Of a stretch of 64,000 bases of DNA, positions 50,556 through 59,807 are shown in pieces. Source of the DNA: Pseudomonas ovata (GTDB lineage Bacteria; Pseudomonadota; Gammaproteobacteria; Pseudomonadales; Pseudomonadaceae); the NCBI RefSeq assembly GCF_003131185.1, contig NZ_QFFU01000002.1:372001-436000 (forward strand), written 5' to 3'. The notes under the pieces are model-generated. The model made no database searches, was not told the DNA's origin, and saw nothing but the letters and a program-made list of their open reading frames with translations. The first letter of the stretch is position 1, and each line of letters begins with the position of its first letter. The position numbers and the translations under genes were made by a program.

Positions 50556-51965
50556 ATGAAACGCTACGAACAGCTCGCCGAAGACATTGCTCAGATGATC
50601 CGCACTCGAACCCTGAAGGGCGGCGAAAAGCTGCCCTCGGTACGGGTCGCCAGCCAGCGCTTTGCGGTCAGCCCCTCGACCGTGTTCCAGGCCTATTACC
50701 GGCTTGAGGACCGTGGCCTGATCCAGGCCCGCGAGCGCTCCGGCTATTACGTGCGTGAGCACGCCAGCAAGACCCTCAGCGAGCCGGTGATCCATGCCAA
50801 TCCTGGCACAGGCACCGATGTGGATGTCAGCGAACTGGTGTTCTCGGTGCTGGCCAGCCTGCAAGACGCGCATACGGTGCCTTTTGGCTCGGCCTTCCCC
50901 AGCCCTGACCTGTTTCCGCTGCAACGCCTGGCGCGCTCCATGGCGCACAGCGTGCGCGGCCTCTCGCCCCATGCGGTCATTGCCGACATGACCACCGGCA
51001 ATCAGGAACTGCGCCGGCAGATCGCCCTGCGCTACCTCAACAGCGGCGTGCACCCGGCCCGCGAGGAACTGGTCATCACCAACGGTGCGATGGAGGCCCT
51101 GAGCCTGTGCCTGCAAACCGTGACCCAGCCCGGCGACCTGGTGGCCATCGAAGCGCCAGGCTTCTATGCCTGCCTGCAGATGCTTGAACGGCTCAAGCTC
51201 AAGGCCGTGGAAATCCCGGTGCATCCGCGCGAAGGCGTTGATCTCGACAGCCTGGCCGACAGCCTCAAGCGCCTGCCCATCAAGGCCTGCTGGTTCATGA
51301 GCAGCCTGCAGAACCCGCTGGGCGCCAGCATGCCCGACGCCAACAAGCATGCCCTCTATGAACTGCTCAAGACCCATGAACTGCCGCTGATCGAAGACGA
51401 TGTCTATGCCGAGCTGTACTACGGCGCCCGCGCCCCACGCCCGGTCAAGAGCCTGGACACTGAAGGCCTGGTCATGCATTGCGGCTCGTTCTCGAAATGC
51501 CTGGCACCCGGCTATCGGGTGGGCTGGGTGGCGGGCGGGCGCTACGCGCAAGCGATCAGCCGCCTGAAACTGATGACCAGCATCTCTCCATCCGTACCGG
51601 CCCAGGCCGCGATTGCCGACTACCTGCAACACGGAGGTTTTGATCGCCATTTGCGCAAGCTGCGCCACACCCTGGAAATGCAACAAGGGGCGATGCTCGC
51701 CTCTGCCGCTCGCCACTTCCCCGACGAAACCCGGGTCACCCGCCCTGGCGGCGGTTACTTTCTATGGTTCGAATTTCCCGAGCGGGTCGATTCCTTGAAG
51801 CTGTATCAAATGGCCCTGGCGCAAGGCATCAGCATCGCTCCAGGCCCGATGTTCTCGGCCACCCGCGGTTTTACCCACTGCGCGCGGCTGAACAGCGGTT
51901 ATCCGTGGACTGTACAGAGCGAAGCGTCGATGGGGGTGCTGGGCCGGCTATTGGGATCGTTCTGA
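50556..51965 (+). CDS. MocR-type regulator (GntR HTH fused to aminotransferase fold)
   Basis: A 469-residue PLP-dependent transcription factor. The GntR winged HTH is at residues 1-70 (RYEQLAEDIAQMIRTRTLKGGEKLPSVRVASQRFAVSPSTVFQAYYRLEDRGLI). A linker is followed by a class I aminotransferase domain with NGAMEALSLCL, QNPLGASMP, DDVYAELYY and the PLP lysine in GSFSKCLAPGYRVGW. PLP-amino acid adducts act as effectors. The ATG at 50556 is preferred because the upstream frame is not HTH-like. It probably regulates the divergent DUF1185 gene. Confidence 0.92.
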   Translation: MKRYEQLAEDIAQMIRTRTLKGGEKLPSVRVASQRFAVSPSTVFQAYYRLEDRGLIQARERSGYYVREHASKTLSEPVIHANPGTGTDVDVSELVFSVLASLQDAHTVPFGSAFPSPDLFPLQRLARSMAHSVRGLSPHAVIADMTTGNQELRRQIALRYLNSGVHPAREELVITNGAMEALSLCLQTVTQPGDLVAIEAPGFYACLQMLERLKLKAVEIPVHPREGVDLDSLADSLKRLPIKACWFMSSLQNPLGASMPDANKHALYELLKTHELPLIEDDVYAELYYGARAPRPVKSLDTEGLVMHCGSFSKCLAPGYRVGWVAGGRYAQAISRLKLMTSISPSVPAQAAIADYLQHGGFDRHLRKLRHTLEMQQGAMLASAARHFPDETRVTRPGGGYFLWFEFPERVDSLKLYQMALAQGISIAPGPMFSATRGFTHCARLNSGYPWTVQSEASMGVLGRLLGSF

Positions 51966-51977
51966 GCCAGCGTTCAG

Positions 51978-52436
51978 TCAATCCAGCAAGCTCACCAGCC
52001 GTGCCTCCATCCCTGCAGCCTGTACGTCCAAGATCGCCAGTGTCACCGGCAGCTTGAAGCGTCGTGGCCCGGCGCTGCCAGGGTTGAGGTACAGGCGTGC
52101 GCCGCACCATTCGATCAGCGGTTTATGCGAATGCCCGGTAATCACCAGCCTGACCGCTGCCTCGAGATCGGCGGGCACATCGGCCTTGTCATGCACCAGC
52201 AATACCGGCCAGCCGTTCAGCTCGAACGCCAGCTGATCAGGCAAGCCCGCGGCCCAGGCGGCCTTGAGGTCGTTATTGCCGCGCACCACTTGCACCGGGG
52301 CTATCTGCGCCAGTTGATCCAGAATGTCGGCCTTGCCGATATCACCGGCATGAATGATCCGCTCGCACCCCTGCAGCGCGGCGAGCGCTTCAGGACGCAG
52401 CAGACCGTGGGTATCGGAAATCACGCCAACTTTCAT
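51978..52436 (-). CDS. YfcE-type metallophosphoesterase
   Basis: A 152-residue calcineurin-like phosphodiesterase. The two-metal site is complete: ISDTHG (residues 6-11), HAGDIG, RGNND, LLVHD and TGHSHKP. Such proteins hydrolyse phosphodiesters such as bis-pNPP; the natural substrate is unknown. Its 3' end lies 12 bases from the convergent MocR gene. Confidence 0.92.
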   Translation of the reverse strand: MKVGVISDTHGLLRPEALAALQGCERIIHAGDIGKADILDQLAQIAPVQVVRGNNDLKAAWAAGLPDQLAFELNGWPVLLVHDKADVPADLEAAVRLVITGHSHKPLIEWCGARLYLNPGSAGPRRFKLPVTLAILDVQAAGMEARLVSLLD

Positions 52437-52510
52437 GCAACGTCCTTGAACCGATTATTCAGGTTTGGCAAACCCGCACTTGAACAGCCTCTCGACCTGG
52501 TGGGTCTGGC

Positions 52511-54046
52511 TCAAGCCGTCGCACACTCAGCGCTCGACTCGGCACACACCCTGTTGCGGCCTTGCTTCTTGGCACCATACAAGCAGTGGTCGGCGCACGC
52601 CAGAAGGTCAGTCGCTGTGGCTGCCGCCGTTGATAGCGTGCTGACCACACCGGCGCTGATGGTCACGCAGCCCAAGGGGCTGCCCGCATGCTCCAGTCGA
52701 TCCTCGGCAATCGCGGCGCAAATACGCTCGGCCACCGCGCAGGCATCGCCTTGCGCCATGCCGGGCAGCAGCACCACGAACTCCTCTCCCCCATAGCGGG
52801 CCGCCAGCCCCTGCGCTGGCAGGGTGTCGCGTATCAGGCGTGCAACACGCTTCAGGCATTCGTCACCCTGCACATGACCGTAACGATCGTTGTACTGCTT
52901 GAACCAGTCGATATCCAGCAGGATGAGCGCCAGCGGCACCTGATCAAGACGGCTACGCGTCCACTCGCTGGCCAGCACCGTGTCGAACCGGCGCCGGTTG
53001 GCGATGCCGGTCAGCCCGTCGGTGTGGGCGATCTGCTCCAGTTCGCGATGCGCCGCGCCCAGCTCGCGTTGAGCCACCAGCAATTGCTGGATCTGCCGCC
53101 AGATCAGGTAGCCCAAGGCCGACAGCACAACGATCAGCAGGCCGGTGATCAGCAGCGAGCGCAGCACATAGTCCCACCATGAGGCATATACCGAGGCCGA
53201 AGACAGCCCGGCGGCAATCACCAATGGCAAGCCGTCGACACGGCGGTAAGCATAGAGCCGCTCAATCTTGTCGACCACCGAGGTGACAAACACCACACCA
53301 CTGGCGTGATAAGGCAAGTGCTTGCTGAAGATTTCTCCCTTGGTGATATTGGTGGTCATCAGTGCGTCGATGGTTGGCCGGCGCGCCAACAGGTCGCCGT
53401 TGTCACGCGCCAGCAGGATCACGCCATCGCTTTCAACGTTCAGGCTGGCAAAAAAGGTCTGGAAATAAGCGACTGGCAACGTCGCCAGTACCACCCCGGC
53501 AAAGCGCCCCTCAGCCGTTTCAAGCCGGCGGCTGACCGGAATGATCAGTTCCCCGGTGGTGCGGCTGACCACGATCGAACCCACATTGACCAGCACCGAG
53601 GGATTGTCCCGGTGATAGATAAAATAATCGCGATCACTGTTGTTCTTGTTGCTGGGCTCCTGGGTAAAGGAATTGGCAACCCAGTTACCTTGCTCGTCAT
53701 AGATGAACAGCCCCTGCAAGCCCTCGACATCCACCACGTTACGCGCCATCAGCGCATGCAGGCGCAAGCGCTGCTCCGGGCCCATGCCATCGACCTCGAT
53801 GCGCTCGGCGAGATTCCTCAGGGTATTGTCGGCCTGGCGCACGGTGTCGATCGCATGCTGCTCGACGCCCCGGGCCACGTTGAACACCCCTGCGCGCGCA
53901 CTGGCCAGACGATCACTGGCGGACTCCCAGATCTGCCAGGCGGTGGCCAGGGTCAGGGAAATGCAGACCAGCGCGATGAACACCGCCAGCCAGCCTGACA
54001 GGGTCTTGTGCGGCAGTCGCTGCAGGCCGTCCGAAACGCGCTTCAT
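52511..54046 (-). CDS. Membrane diguanylate cyclase with dCache-like sensor
   Basis: A 511-residue inner-membrane protein. Helix 1 (about 19-40) and helix 2 (about 288-310) enclose a periplasmic region of about 245 residues with dCache features (GLFIYDEQGNWVANSF, DRDYFIYHRDNPSVLVNVG, PVSRRLETAEGRFAGVVLATLP). The cytoplasmic GGDEF domain starts after AHTDGLTGIANRRRFD and has an intact active loop RYGGEEFVVLLPG, so it should make c-di-GMP. The RxxD inhibitory site is absent at its usual place (QGLA before ARYGGEEF), so product inhibition may be missing. CGAGG precedes the ATG. Confidence 0.92.
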   Translation of the reverse strand: MKRVSDGLQRLPHKTLSGWLAVFIALVCISLTLATAWQIWESASDRLASARAGVFNVARGVEQHAIDTVRQADNTLRNLAERIEVDGMGPEQRLRLHALMARNVVDVEGLQGLFIYDEQGNWVANSFTQEPSNKNNSDRDYFIYHRDNPSVLVNVGSIVVSRTTGELIIPVSRRLETAEGRFAGVVLATLPVAYFQTFFASLNVESDGVILLARDNGDLLARRPTIDALMTTNITKGEIFSKHLPYHASGVVFVTSVVDKIERLYAYRRVDGLPLVIAAGLSSASVYASWWDYVLRSLLITGLLIVVLSALGYLIWRQIQQLLVAQRELGAAHRELEQIAHTDGLTGIANRRRFDTVLASEWTRSRLDQVPLALILLDIDWFKQYNDRYGHVQGDECLKRVARLIRDTLPAQGLAARYGGEEFVVLLPGMAQGDACAVAERICAAIAEDRLEHAGSPLGCVTISAGVVSTLSTAAATATDLLACADHCLYGAKKQGRNRVCAESSAECATA

Positions 54047-54147
54047 GGAACCTCGTTATTATTCTGACGCACGGCGTGCATTATGCAGGTTTCGTACCCT
54101 GAAACGCAGAGGCATGTCAGCCATACGAAAACACGCCCTCGCCTGCG

Positions 54148-54169
54148 TGTGCAGGTTCTGGACACTGCA
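54148..54169 (+). promoter_or_regulatory. Possible activator site upstream of the sigma-54 promoter
   Basis: GTGCAG and CTGCAC are perfect inverted copies around ten bases, about 60 bases upstream of the -24 element. This is a suitable distance for an enhancer-type activator such as the AcoR-like protein at 57987. Confidence 0.35.
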
Positions 54170-54227
54170 CTGTTCAGTTGTTCACCTCCTGCACATTCAA
54201 ACCATGCCAACCCCAATGAATCCGGGT

Positions 54228-54243
54228 TGGCACATCTTCTGCT
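54228..54243 (+). promoter_or_regulatory. Sigma-54 (RpoN) promoter of the aryl-alcohol operon
   Basis: TGGCACATCTTCTGCT fits the -24/-12 consensus TGGCAC-N5-TTGCW with one mismatch (C for T) and the exact spacing between GG and GC. Transcription would start near 54254, about 60 bases before the ATG at 54313. The only sigma-54 activator gene in the window closes the same gene cluster. Confidence 0.7.
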
Positions 54244-54312
54244 GAGCATCCTTCATCAGCAACGCCACGCAGCCCTGCGCGGCGCCGATAACAAGCACAA
54301 CGAGGATGCGTC

Positions 54313-55782
54313 ATGCCTGATACGTCAACCCTGCTGCCCAACGCCCTGTGGAACGAGCGCCTGTTCAATGGCGCCTGGGTCAACGCGCCACTGCCACCCG
54401 AGAATGTGATCGAGCCGGCCAGCGGTGCCACCCTCGGCCGCATTGGCCTGGCCGATGCCGACACCGTGGCCCGCTCGGCCAAGGTGGCGCGCGATGCGCA
54501 GGTGCACTGGTTTGCCCAGCCCTACGACGAACGTGCCCGCGTCTTGCGTAAAGCGGCACAACTGGCCGAACAGCACTTCGACGAGATCGTCCAGTGGCTG
54601 GTCCGCGAAAGCGGCTCCACCCGGCCCAAGGCAGCGTTTGAAACCAGCCTGACCATCAAGGCCTTTTATGAAAGCGCAGGCCTGCCTTCGCGCAGCCAGG
54701 GCGAAGTGTTGCCGACCTCGGCTGGCCGCCTGAGCCTGGCGCGGCGGCGACCATTGGGCGTGATCGGGGTCATTTCACCGTTCAACTTTCCGCTGTACCT
54801 GGCTGCTCGTGCGGTGGCGCCGGCGCTGGCGGTGGGCAACAGCGTGATCCTCAAGCCCGATCCACGCACTGCCGTGTGCGGCGGTCTGATTCTGGCGCGA
54901 CTGTTCGAACTGGCCGGCCTGCCAGCCGGTGCCCTGCATGTCTTGCCGGGCGCGGCCGAGGCCGGCGCGGCGCTGGTGGCCGAGCCGAATGTAGCCATGA
55001 TCCAGTTCACCGGCTCCACCGGCGCCGGGCGCAAGGTCGGTGAAGTGGCCGGCCGCCACTTGAAGAAAGTGTCGTTGGAGCTGGGCGGCAAGAACTCGTT
55101 GATCGTGCTGGACGACGCCGACCTGGACACCGCCCTGGCCAACGCCACCTGGGGCGTGTACCTGCATCAGGGACAGATTTGCATGTCCACCGGCCGGCTG
55201 CTGGTGCAGCGTGGCATCTACGACGCCTTTGTCGAGCGCCTGACCGCCAAGGCCCGCAGCCTGACCGTGGGCGACCCGGCCAAGGGCGAGGTGCACCTGG
55301 GCCCGCTGATCAATGCCCGGCAACGTGACCACGCCTACCAGGTGGTGCAGGCCGCCCGGCAGGCCGGTGCCCGCCTCGAAACCGGCGGCGAGTATGACGG
55401 ACTGTTTTTCCAGGCCACGGTGCTCAGCGGTGTACAGCCGGATAACCCGGCCTTTCATGAAGAGATCTTCGGCCCGGTTGCCGTGGTGGTGCCGTTCGAC
55501 ACCGATGAAGACGCCATTCGCCTGGCCAACGACACCGAATATGGCCTGTCGGCCGCGATCATTTCCCGTGATGTGGGCCGCGCCCTGAAACTGGGTGAGC
55601 GCCTGCGCACAGGTCTTTTGCACATCAATGACCAGACGGTAAACGATGAGGTGATCAACCCGTTCGGTGGCGTGGGCGCCTCCGGCAACGGCACCAGCAT
55701 CGGCGGCCCGGCCAACTGGGAAGAATTCACCCAGTGGCAATGGCTGACGCTCAAGGGCGATGCGCCGCTCTACCCGCTTTAA
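54313..55782 (+). CDS. Benzaldehyde-type aldehyde dehydrogenase (XylC/AreC-like)
   Basis: A 489-residue NAD(P)-dependent aldehyde dehydrogenase. NAD-binding and catalytic motifs are in order: VISPFNFPLYLAARAVAPALAVGN, FTGSTGAGRKVGEVAG, the general base in LELGGKNSLIVLDDADLD, and the nucleophile Cys in HQGQICMSTGR (about 292). EIFGPVAVVVPF and the C-terminal FGGVGASGNG are present. The subgroup with NATWGVYLHQGQICMS is that of benzaldehyde and vanillin-type dehydrogenases. Its partner alcohol dehydrogenase follows 42 bases later, so alcohol is oxidised to aldehyde and then to the acid. The specific aromatic substrate is unknown. Confidence 0.9.
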   Translation: MPDTSTLLPNALWNERLFNGAWVNAPLPPENVIEPASGATLGRIGLADADTVARSAKVARDAQVHWFAQPYDERARVLRKAAQLAEQHFDEIVQWLVRESGSTRPKAAFETSLTIKAFYESAGLPSRSQGEVLPTSAGRLSLARRRPLGVIGVISPFNFPLYLAARAVAPALAVGNSVILKPDPRTAVCGGLILARLFELAGLPAGALHVLPGAAEAGAALVAEPNVAMIQFTGSTGAGRKVGEVAGRHLKKVSLELGGKNSLIVLDDADLDTALANATWGVYLHQGQICMSTGRLLVQRGIYDAFVERLTAKARSLTVGDPAKGEVHLGPLINARQRDHAYQVVQAARQAGARLETGGEYDGLFFQATVLSGVQPDNPAFHEEIFGPVAVVVPFDTDEDAIRLANDTEYGLSAAIISRDVGRALKLGERLRTGLLHINDQTVNDEVINPFGGVGASGNGTSIGGPANWEEFTQWQWLTLKGDAPLYPL

Positions 55783-55824
55783 GCAACCTCAACCTGTACT
55801 GACACCCACACGAGCACAATAATA

Positions 55825-56943
55825 ATGAGCACACCTTCTCGAGCCATCAAAGCCGCTGTCACCCGTAGCAAGGGCGCACCGTTCGTGATCGAACCGGCGC
55901 GCATCCGCGAACCCAAGGACGATGAAGTGCTGGTGCGCATTGTCGCCACCGGCATGTGCCACACCGACATGATCGTGCGTGACCAGTATTACCCGGTGCC
56001 ACTGCCGGCTGTGCTGGGCCATGAAGGTTCTGGCGTGGTCGAAGCCATCGGCCCGCAGGTGCGCGGCCTGGCGGTGGGCGACCATGTGGTGCTCACCTAC
56101 GGCTATTGCGGCTATTGCAAACCTTGCGGTGGCGGCCATGCGTCCTACTGCCAGGAATTTTTCGGACGGAATTTCAGCGGTGCCGACCCGCATGGCGGGC
56201 ATGCGCTGCAGGATGAAAGCGGCGCCGCGCTGAATGACCACTTTTTCGCCCAGTCATCGTTCGCCACCTATGCCATCAGCCGCGAGAACAATGCCGTCAA
56301 GGTGTCCAAGGAAGCCCCGCTGGCATTGCTCGGCCCGTTGGGGTGTGGCATCCAGACCGGGGCCGGCGCGGTCATCAACTCGCTGAAGGTCACCCCCGGC
56401 AGCAGCTTTGTCGCCTTTGGCGCCGGGGCCGTGGGCCTGTCGGCGGTGCTGGCGGCAAAGGTCGCAGGCGCCTCGGTGATCATTGCCGTGGACGTGGTGC
56501 CTTCACGCCTGGAACTGGCGCTGGAGCTGGGCGCCACCCATGTGATCAACAGCAGGGACAGCGACGCGGTGGCGACCATTCGCGAGATCACCGGCGGGGT
56601 GAACTTCGCCCTGGAGTCCACCGGCCGTCCGCAAGTATTGCGCCAGGCCGTGGACGCCCTGGGTAGCCTGGGCTGCGTGGGCGTGGTCGGCGCGCCGCCG
56701 CTGGGCACCACGGCCGAGTTTGACGTCAATGACCTGCTGCTCGGTGGCAAGAGCATCCGCGGCATCGTCGAAGGTGACAGCGTGCCGCAGCAGTTCATTC
56801 CGCAACTGGTCGAACTGCACCTGCAAGGACGCTTTGCCTTCGACAAGCTGGTGAAGTTCTACCCCTTCGAACAGATCAACCAGGCCGCTGAAGACAGCGA
56901 AAAAGGCATCACTCTCAAGCCGGTGCTGATGATCGGCAGTTGA
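55825..56943 (+). CDS. Zinc-dependent aryl-alcohol dehydrogenase (XylB/AreB-like)
   Basis: A 372-residue medium-chain alcohol dehydrogenase using NAD. The catalytic zinc site is ATGMCHTDMIVRD (Cys44) with LGHEGSGVVEAIG (His/Glu about 65) and GPLGCGIQTGAGAV (Cys about 175). The structural zinc site has four cysteines in YGYCGYCKPCGGGHASYC. The cofactor fold is FGAGAVGLSAVLAAKVAGAS, with IAVDVV giving the NAD-specific Asp. It closely fits benzyl-alcohol dehydrogenases. It is the second gene of the sigma-54-type operon. Confidence 0.92.
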   Translation: MSTPSRAIKAAVTRSKGAPFVIEPARIREPKDDEVLVRIVATGMCHTDMIVRDQYYPVPLPAVLGHEGSGVVEAIGPQVRGLAVGDHVVLTYGYCGYCKPCGGGHASYCQEFFGRNFSGADPHGGHALQDESGAALNDHFFAQSSFATYAISRENNAVKVSKEAPLALLGPLGCGIQTGAGAVINSLKVTPGSSFVAFGAGAVGLSAVLAAKVAGASVIIAVDVVPSRLELALELGATHVINSRDSDAVATIREITGGVNFALESTGRPQVLRQAVDALGSLGCVGVVGAPPLGTTAEFDVNDLLLGGKSIRGIVEGDSVPQQFIPQLVELHLQGRFAFDKLVKFYPFEQINQAAEDSEKGITLKPVLMIGS

Positions 56944-57013
56944 AGTACTGCCACCGCCACGGCCCCGGCCGTGGCGGCCCTCCTTCCCATTAGAAAAATA
57001 ACAGGAACCGATC

Positions 57014-57904
57014 ATGCGCTTTTTAGCCCTCCAGTCTTCGATTCTGGCGGCCAGCCTGTGGCTGTCTGCCAACGCCCACGCCGTCGACGTCAATGCCGGT
57101 GACTACACCGCCCTGCCCCCTGGCACCAGCGTCGCCGCCTGGTATCAGCAACACGGTCGCGCCAGTAGCTTCAACCCCGAAGGCGGCGGCACGGTGTCGG
57201 ACAACACCCGGTTGCGCAGCAATATCAGCATCCTGCGCCTGATCCACTTCACTGAAATCGCCGGGATCACCGTCGACCCGCAAGTGCTGTTGCCGTTCGG
57301 CCATGTTTATGGCGCCAAAATCGGCGGGCAGTCGCTGGGCAGCGCCAGCGGCATGGCCGACCCGATCTTTGGCGCGACCTTCTGGCTGGTCAACCAGCCA
57401 GGCGCCAGCGCCAGCGGGCGTTACTTCGGCGTCACGCCGCTGCTGTATGTGCCGTGGGGCAGCTACCATAAGGGCGACGCGCTGAACCTGGGCGAGAACC
57501 GCTACAAGTTCGACCTGCAACTGGGCTGGGTCGAACCGCTGTGGGGCAAGACCTCGCTGGAGCTGTACGGCGATGCGGTGTTGTATGGCGATAACGACGA
57601 CGCTGGCAGCGGTCGCCAGACCCTGGAGCAAGACCCGACCTACCAGGTGCAGGCCAACCTGCGTTATGACTTCAACCCCAGCCAGCGCATTGCCCTGGGC
57701 TATTCGGCCAGCACGGGCGGCAAGCAGTTCATTGACGGTGATTACATTGGCCAGAAGACCGAGGTGCAACAGGTTCGCTTCGAATTCCAGCAGATGGTCG
57801 CCCGCAATGTACAGCTCAGTGCGCAACTGACCCACGACGTGCAGGCCGAAGGGGGCTTTCGCGAGGATGTCGGCGTCAACCTGCGGGCACTGCTGCTGTT
57901 CTGA
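57014..57904 (+). CDS. Outer-membrane channel of the phenol-meta-degradation (SphA-like) family
   Basis: A 296-residue exported protein with signal peptide cleaved at ANAHA (about residue 23). The mature part is a beta-barrel of about twelve strands ending in a terminal Phe (LLLF), the usual outer-membrane insertion signal. The family signature is NISILRLIHFTEIAGITVDPQVLLPFGHV, then SGMADPIFGATFWLV and a LYVPWGSYHKGDALNLGENRYKFDLQLGWVE strand pair. Members import hydrophobic or aromatic growth substrates. It lies downstream of the two dehydrogenases and probably supplies the alcohol. The family name is given with moderate confidence. Confidence 0.85.
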   Translation: MRFLALQSSILAASLWLSANAHAVDVNAGDYTALPPGTSVAAWYQQHGRASSFNPEGGGTVSDNTRLRSNISILRLIHFTEIAGITVDPQVLLPFGHVYGAKIGGQSLGSASGMADPIFGATFWLVNQPGASASGRYFGVTPLLYVPWGSYHKGDALNLGENRYKFDLQLGWVEPLWGKTSLELYGDAVLYGDNDDAGSGRQTLEQDPTYQVQANLRYDFNPSQRIALGYSASTGGKQFIDGDYIGQKTEVQQVRFEFQQMVARNVQLSAQLTHDVQAEGGFREDVGVNLRALLLF

Positions 57905-57928
57905 CCCGCTACTATCACCCTTTACACC

Positions 57929-57961
57929 GGTGGCTGTGCGGGGTTCTACTCAGCAGCCACC
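57929..57961 (+). terminator. Hairpin after the channel gene
   Basis: GGTGGCTG pairs with CAGCCACC (eight pairs) around a 17-base loop, 25 bases after the stop. An A-rich, not T-rich, stretch follows, so termination would be partial and the activator gene may still be read through. Confidence 0.35.
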
Positions 57962-57986
57962 ACTAATAAAAAATCAGGGTGCCTTG

Positions 57987-59792
57987 ATGGATAGCCAACT
58001 GCTGCCCGATCCCCAGCGCCTTGCCGGCGCCCGCCGGCGTTTGCTTGAAGGGGCTTCCTTGCCTGCCGGGCTGTTGCCCGACTCCGTTGCCCGCTCCTGG
58101 GAGCGCTCGCGCGATGCCGGGCTGACCCCTTGGGAGTCGCGCCTGCACCGCCCCGATGTGCCGATCTTCGAGCTTGATGACAGCGACCGCCAACTGGGTG
58201 CCTGCGTGCAGCCGGAAATCGAACGCCTGTGGCAGGTCTTCGGCGGGCAGTCCTGGACATTGTTTTGCGTCAATACCCGCGGGGTGATCGTCCAGGCCCG
58301 CCACGCTGGAAGCACCGATACGCTGGGGCCGTTGCAGATCGGCCGGCGGATCCACGAGGCCGATATCGGCACCACTGCCCCCAGCTGCACCCTGGCCGAA
58401 GACCTGCCGGTGGTATTACACGGCTGGCAGCATTACTTGAGCGAATTCGAACGGTTCTTCTGTGTGTCGATGCCTGTGCATGGCGTGCACGGCGAGCTGA
58501 TCGGCGCCCTGGACATCACCGGCATTGGCGAGCGCAATGCCCAAGCGGTGCTCGATCAGTTGCGCCTGGCCGCCATGGCCACGGAAAACCGCCTGTTTGC
58601 CCATCTGGACGATTGCCAGATCCTCAGCCTGCAACACGACCCACGCCTGATCGGTACGCCGTTGCAAGGCTTGCTGGCGCTGGGCGGTGACGGCCAGATT
58701 CGCGCAGCCAACGCCACGGCACGCCGGCTGTTGGGCTTGTCCGGGCCGCTGGCGCACTGGCAACAGTGCTTTGCCCGCGACCCGGCGCCTGACGCCCAGC
58801 GTCATACGCCGGGACTGGTCCAGCTCAACGACGGCTCCAACCTGTATGCCCATCGAGTGGGGGCCCGAGCGCGCAGGCACTCTGCGCTCAGTCACCACGA
58901 CCTGACTCCGCTGGGCCGCGACCCCCAGCTCAATCGCCAGTTCGAGGCGGCACGCAAAGCCTTCGGCGCCAGCATCCCGGTGCTGTTGCTGGGTGAAACC
59001 GGCACCGGCAAGGAAGTCTTTGCCCGCGCACTGCATGATGACCTGTGTCCGGACGCGCCTTTTGTCGCAATCAACTGCTCGGCGATTCCGGAAAGCCTGA
59101 TCGAAGCCGAATTGTTCGGCTACAGCGACGGCACCTTCACCGGCGCGCGCAAAGGCGGCGCCAGCGGCCGGCTTGAAGAGGCCCACGGCGGCACGCTGCT
59201 GCTGGATGAAATCGGCGACATGCCCGCGCCCTTGCAGACCCGCCTGTTGCGCGTGCTGCAAGAACGGCGCGTAACCCGCCTGGGCAGTTCAGAGAGCCGG
59301 CCGCTGGAAGTGCGCCTCATCAGCGCGACGCATTGTGACCTGCCGGCCTTGATTGACGCGCGACGTTTTCGTGAAGACCTGTACTACCGGCTCAACGGCC
59401 TGACCGCTCACTTGCCGCCCCTGCGCGAACGCAAGGACCTCGAACACCTGATCGACAGCCTGCTGCGTCAACTGCGCAGTCGCCCGTTGCACCCGGACAG
59501 CCTGGCCTGCCTGCTGGCCCAGCGCTGGCCGGGCAATATTCGCCAGCTAGAGCAGACCTTACGCCTGGCCTGCGCCCTGGCCGAAGACAGCACCGTGATT
59601 CTGCCGGAACACCTGTGCGGCCTTTCAACGGGCACAGCAGCGCCTGTGGCGTCACTCAAGGCCATGCAACAGCGAACCATCGAACAAACCTTGCAGGCCC
59701 ATGGCGGCAACATTTCTGCCACCGCACAGGCATTGGGGATTTCACGCACCACGCTGTATAAAAAATTGCGCGAAGGAGGAAGGCTGACGTAG
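57987..59792 (+). CDS. AcoR-like sigma-54-dependent transcriptional activator
   Basis: A 601-residue enhancer-binding protein. The N-terminus (PDSVARSWERSRDAGLTPWESRL) and GAF domain (about 70-240) are of the AcoR type, followed by a PAS-like part. The AAA+ domain begins with VLLLGETGTGKEVFARALH (Walker A). It contains ELFGYSDGTFTGARKGG, the sigma-54 contact loop with GTFTGA in place of GAFTGA, and LLLDEIGDMPAPLQ (Walker B). The Fis-type HTH is at the end (ISATAQALGISRTTLYKKLRE). The ATG at 57987 is chosen because the conserved start begins just after it. It should sense an aromatic or ketone-type effector and activate the promoter at 54228. Confidence 0.92.
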   Translation: MDSQLLPDPQRLAGARRRLLEGASLPAGLLPDSVARSWERSRDAGLTPWESRLHRPDVPIFELDDSDRQLGACVQPEIERLWQVFGGQSWTLFCVNTRGVIVQARHAGSTDTLGPLQIGRRIHEADIGTTAPSCTLAEDLPVVLHGWQHYLSEFERFFCVSMPVHGVHGELIGALDITGIGERNAQAVLDQLRLAAMATENRLFAHLDDCQILSLQHDPRLIGTPLQGLLALGGDGQIRAANATARRLLGLSGPLAHWQQCFARDPAPDAQRHTPGLVQLNDGSNLYAHRVGARARRHSALSHHDLTPLGRDPQLNRQFEAARKAFGASIPVLLLGETGTGKEVFARALHDDLCPDAPFVAINCSAIPESLIEAELFGYSDGTFTGARKGGASGRLEEAHGGTLLLDEIGDMPAPLQTRLLRVLQERRVTRLGSSESRPLEVRLISATHCDLPALIDARRFREDLYYRLNGLTAHLPPLRERKDLEHLIDSLLRQLRSRPLHPDSLACLLAQRWPGNIRQLEQTLRLACALAEDSTVILPEHLCGLSTGTAAPVASLKAMQQRTIEQTLQAHGGNISATAQALGISRTTLYKKLREGGRLT

Positions 59793-59807
59793 CCCATCCA
59801 GGCCGGA

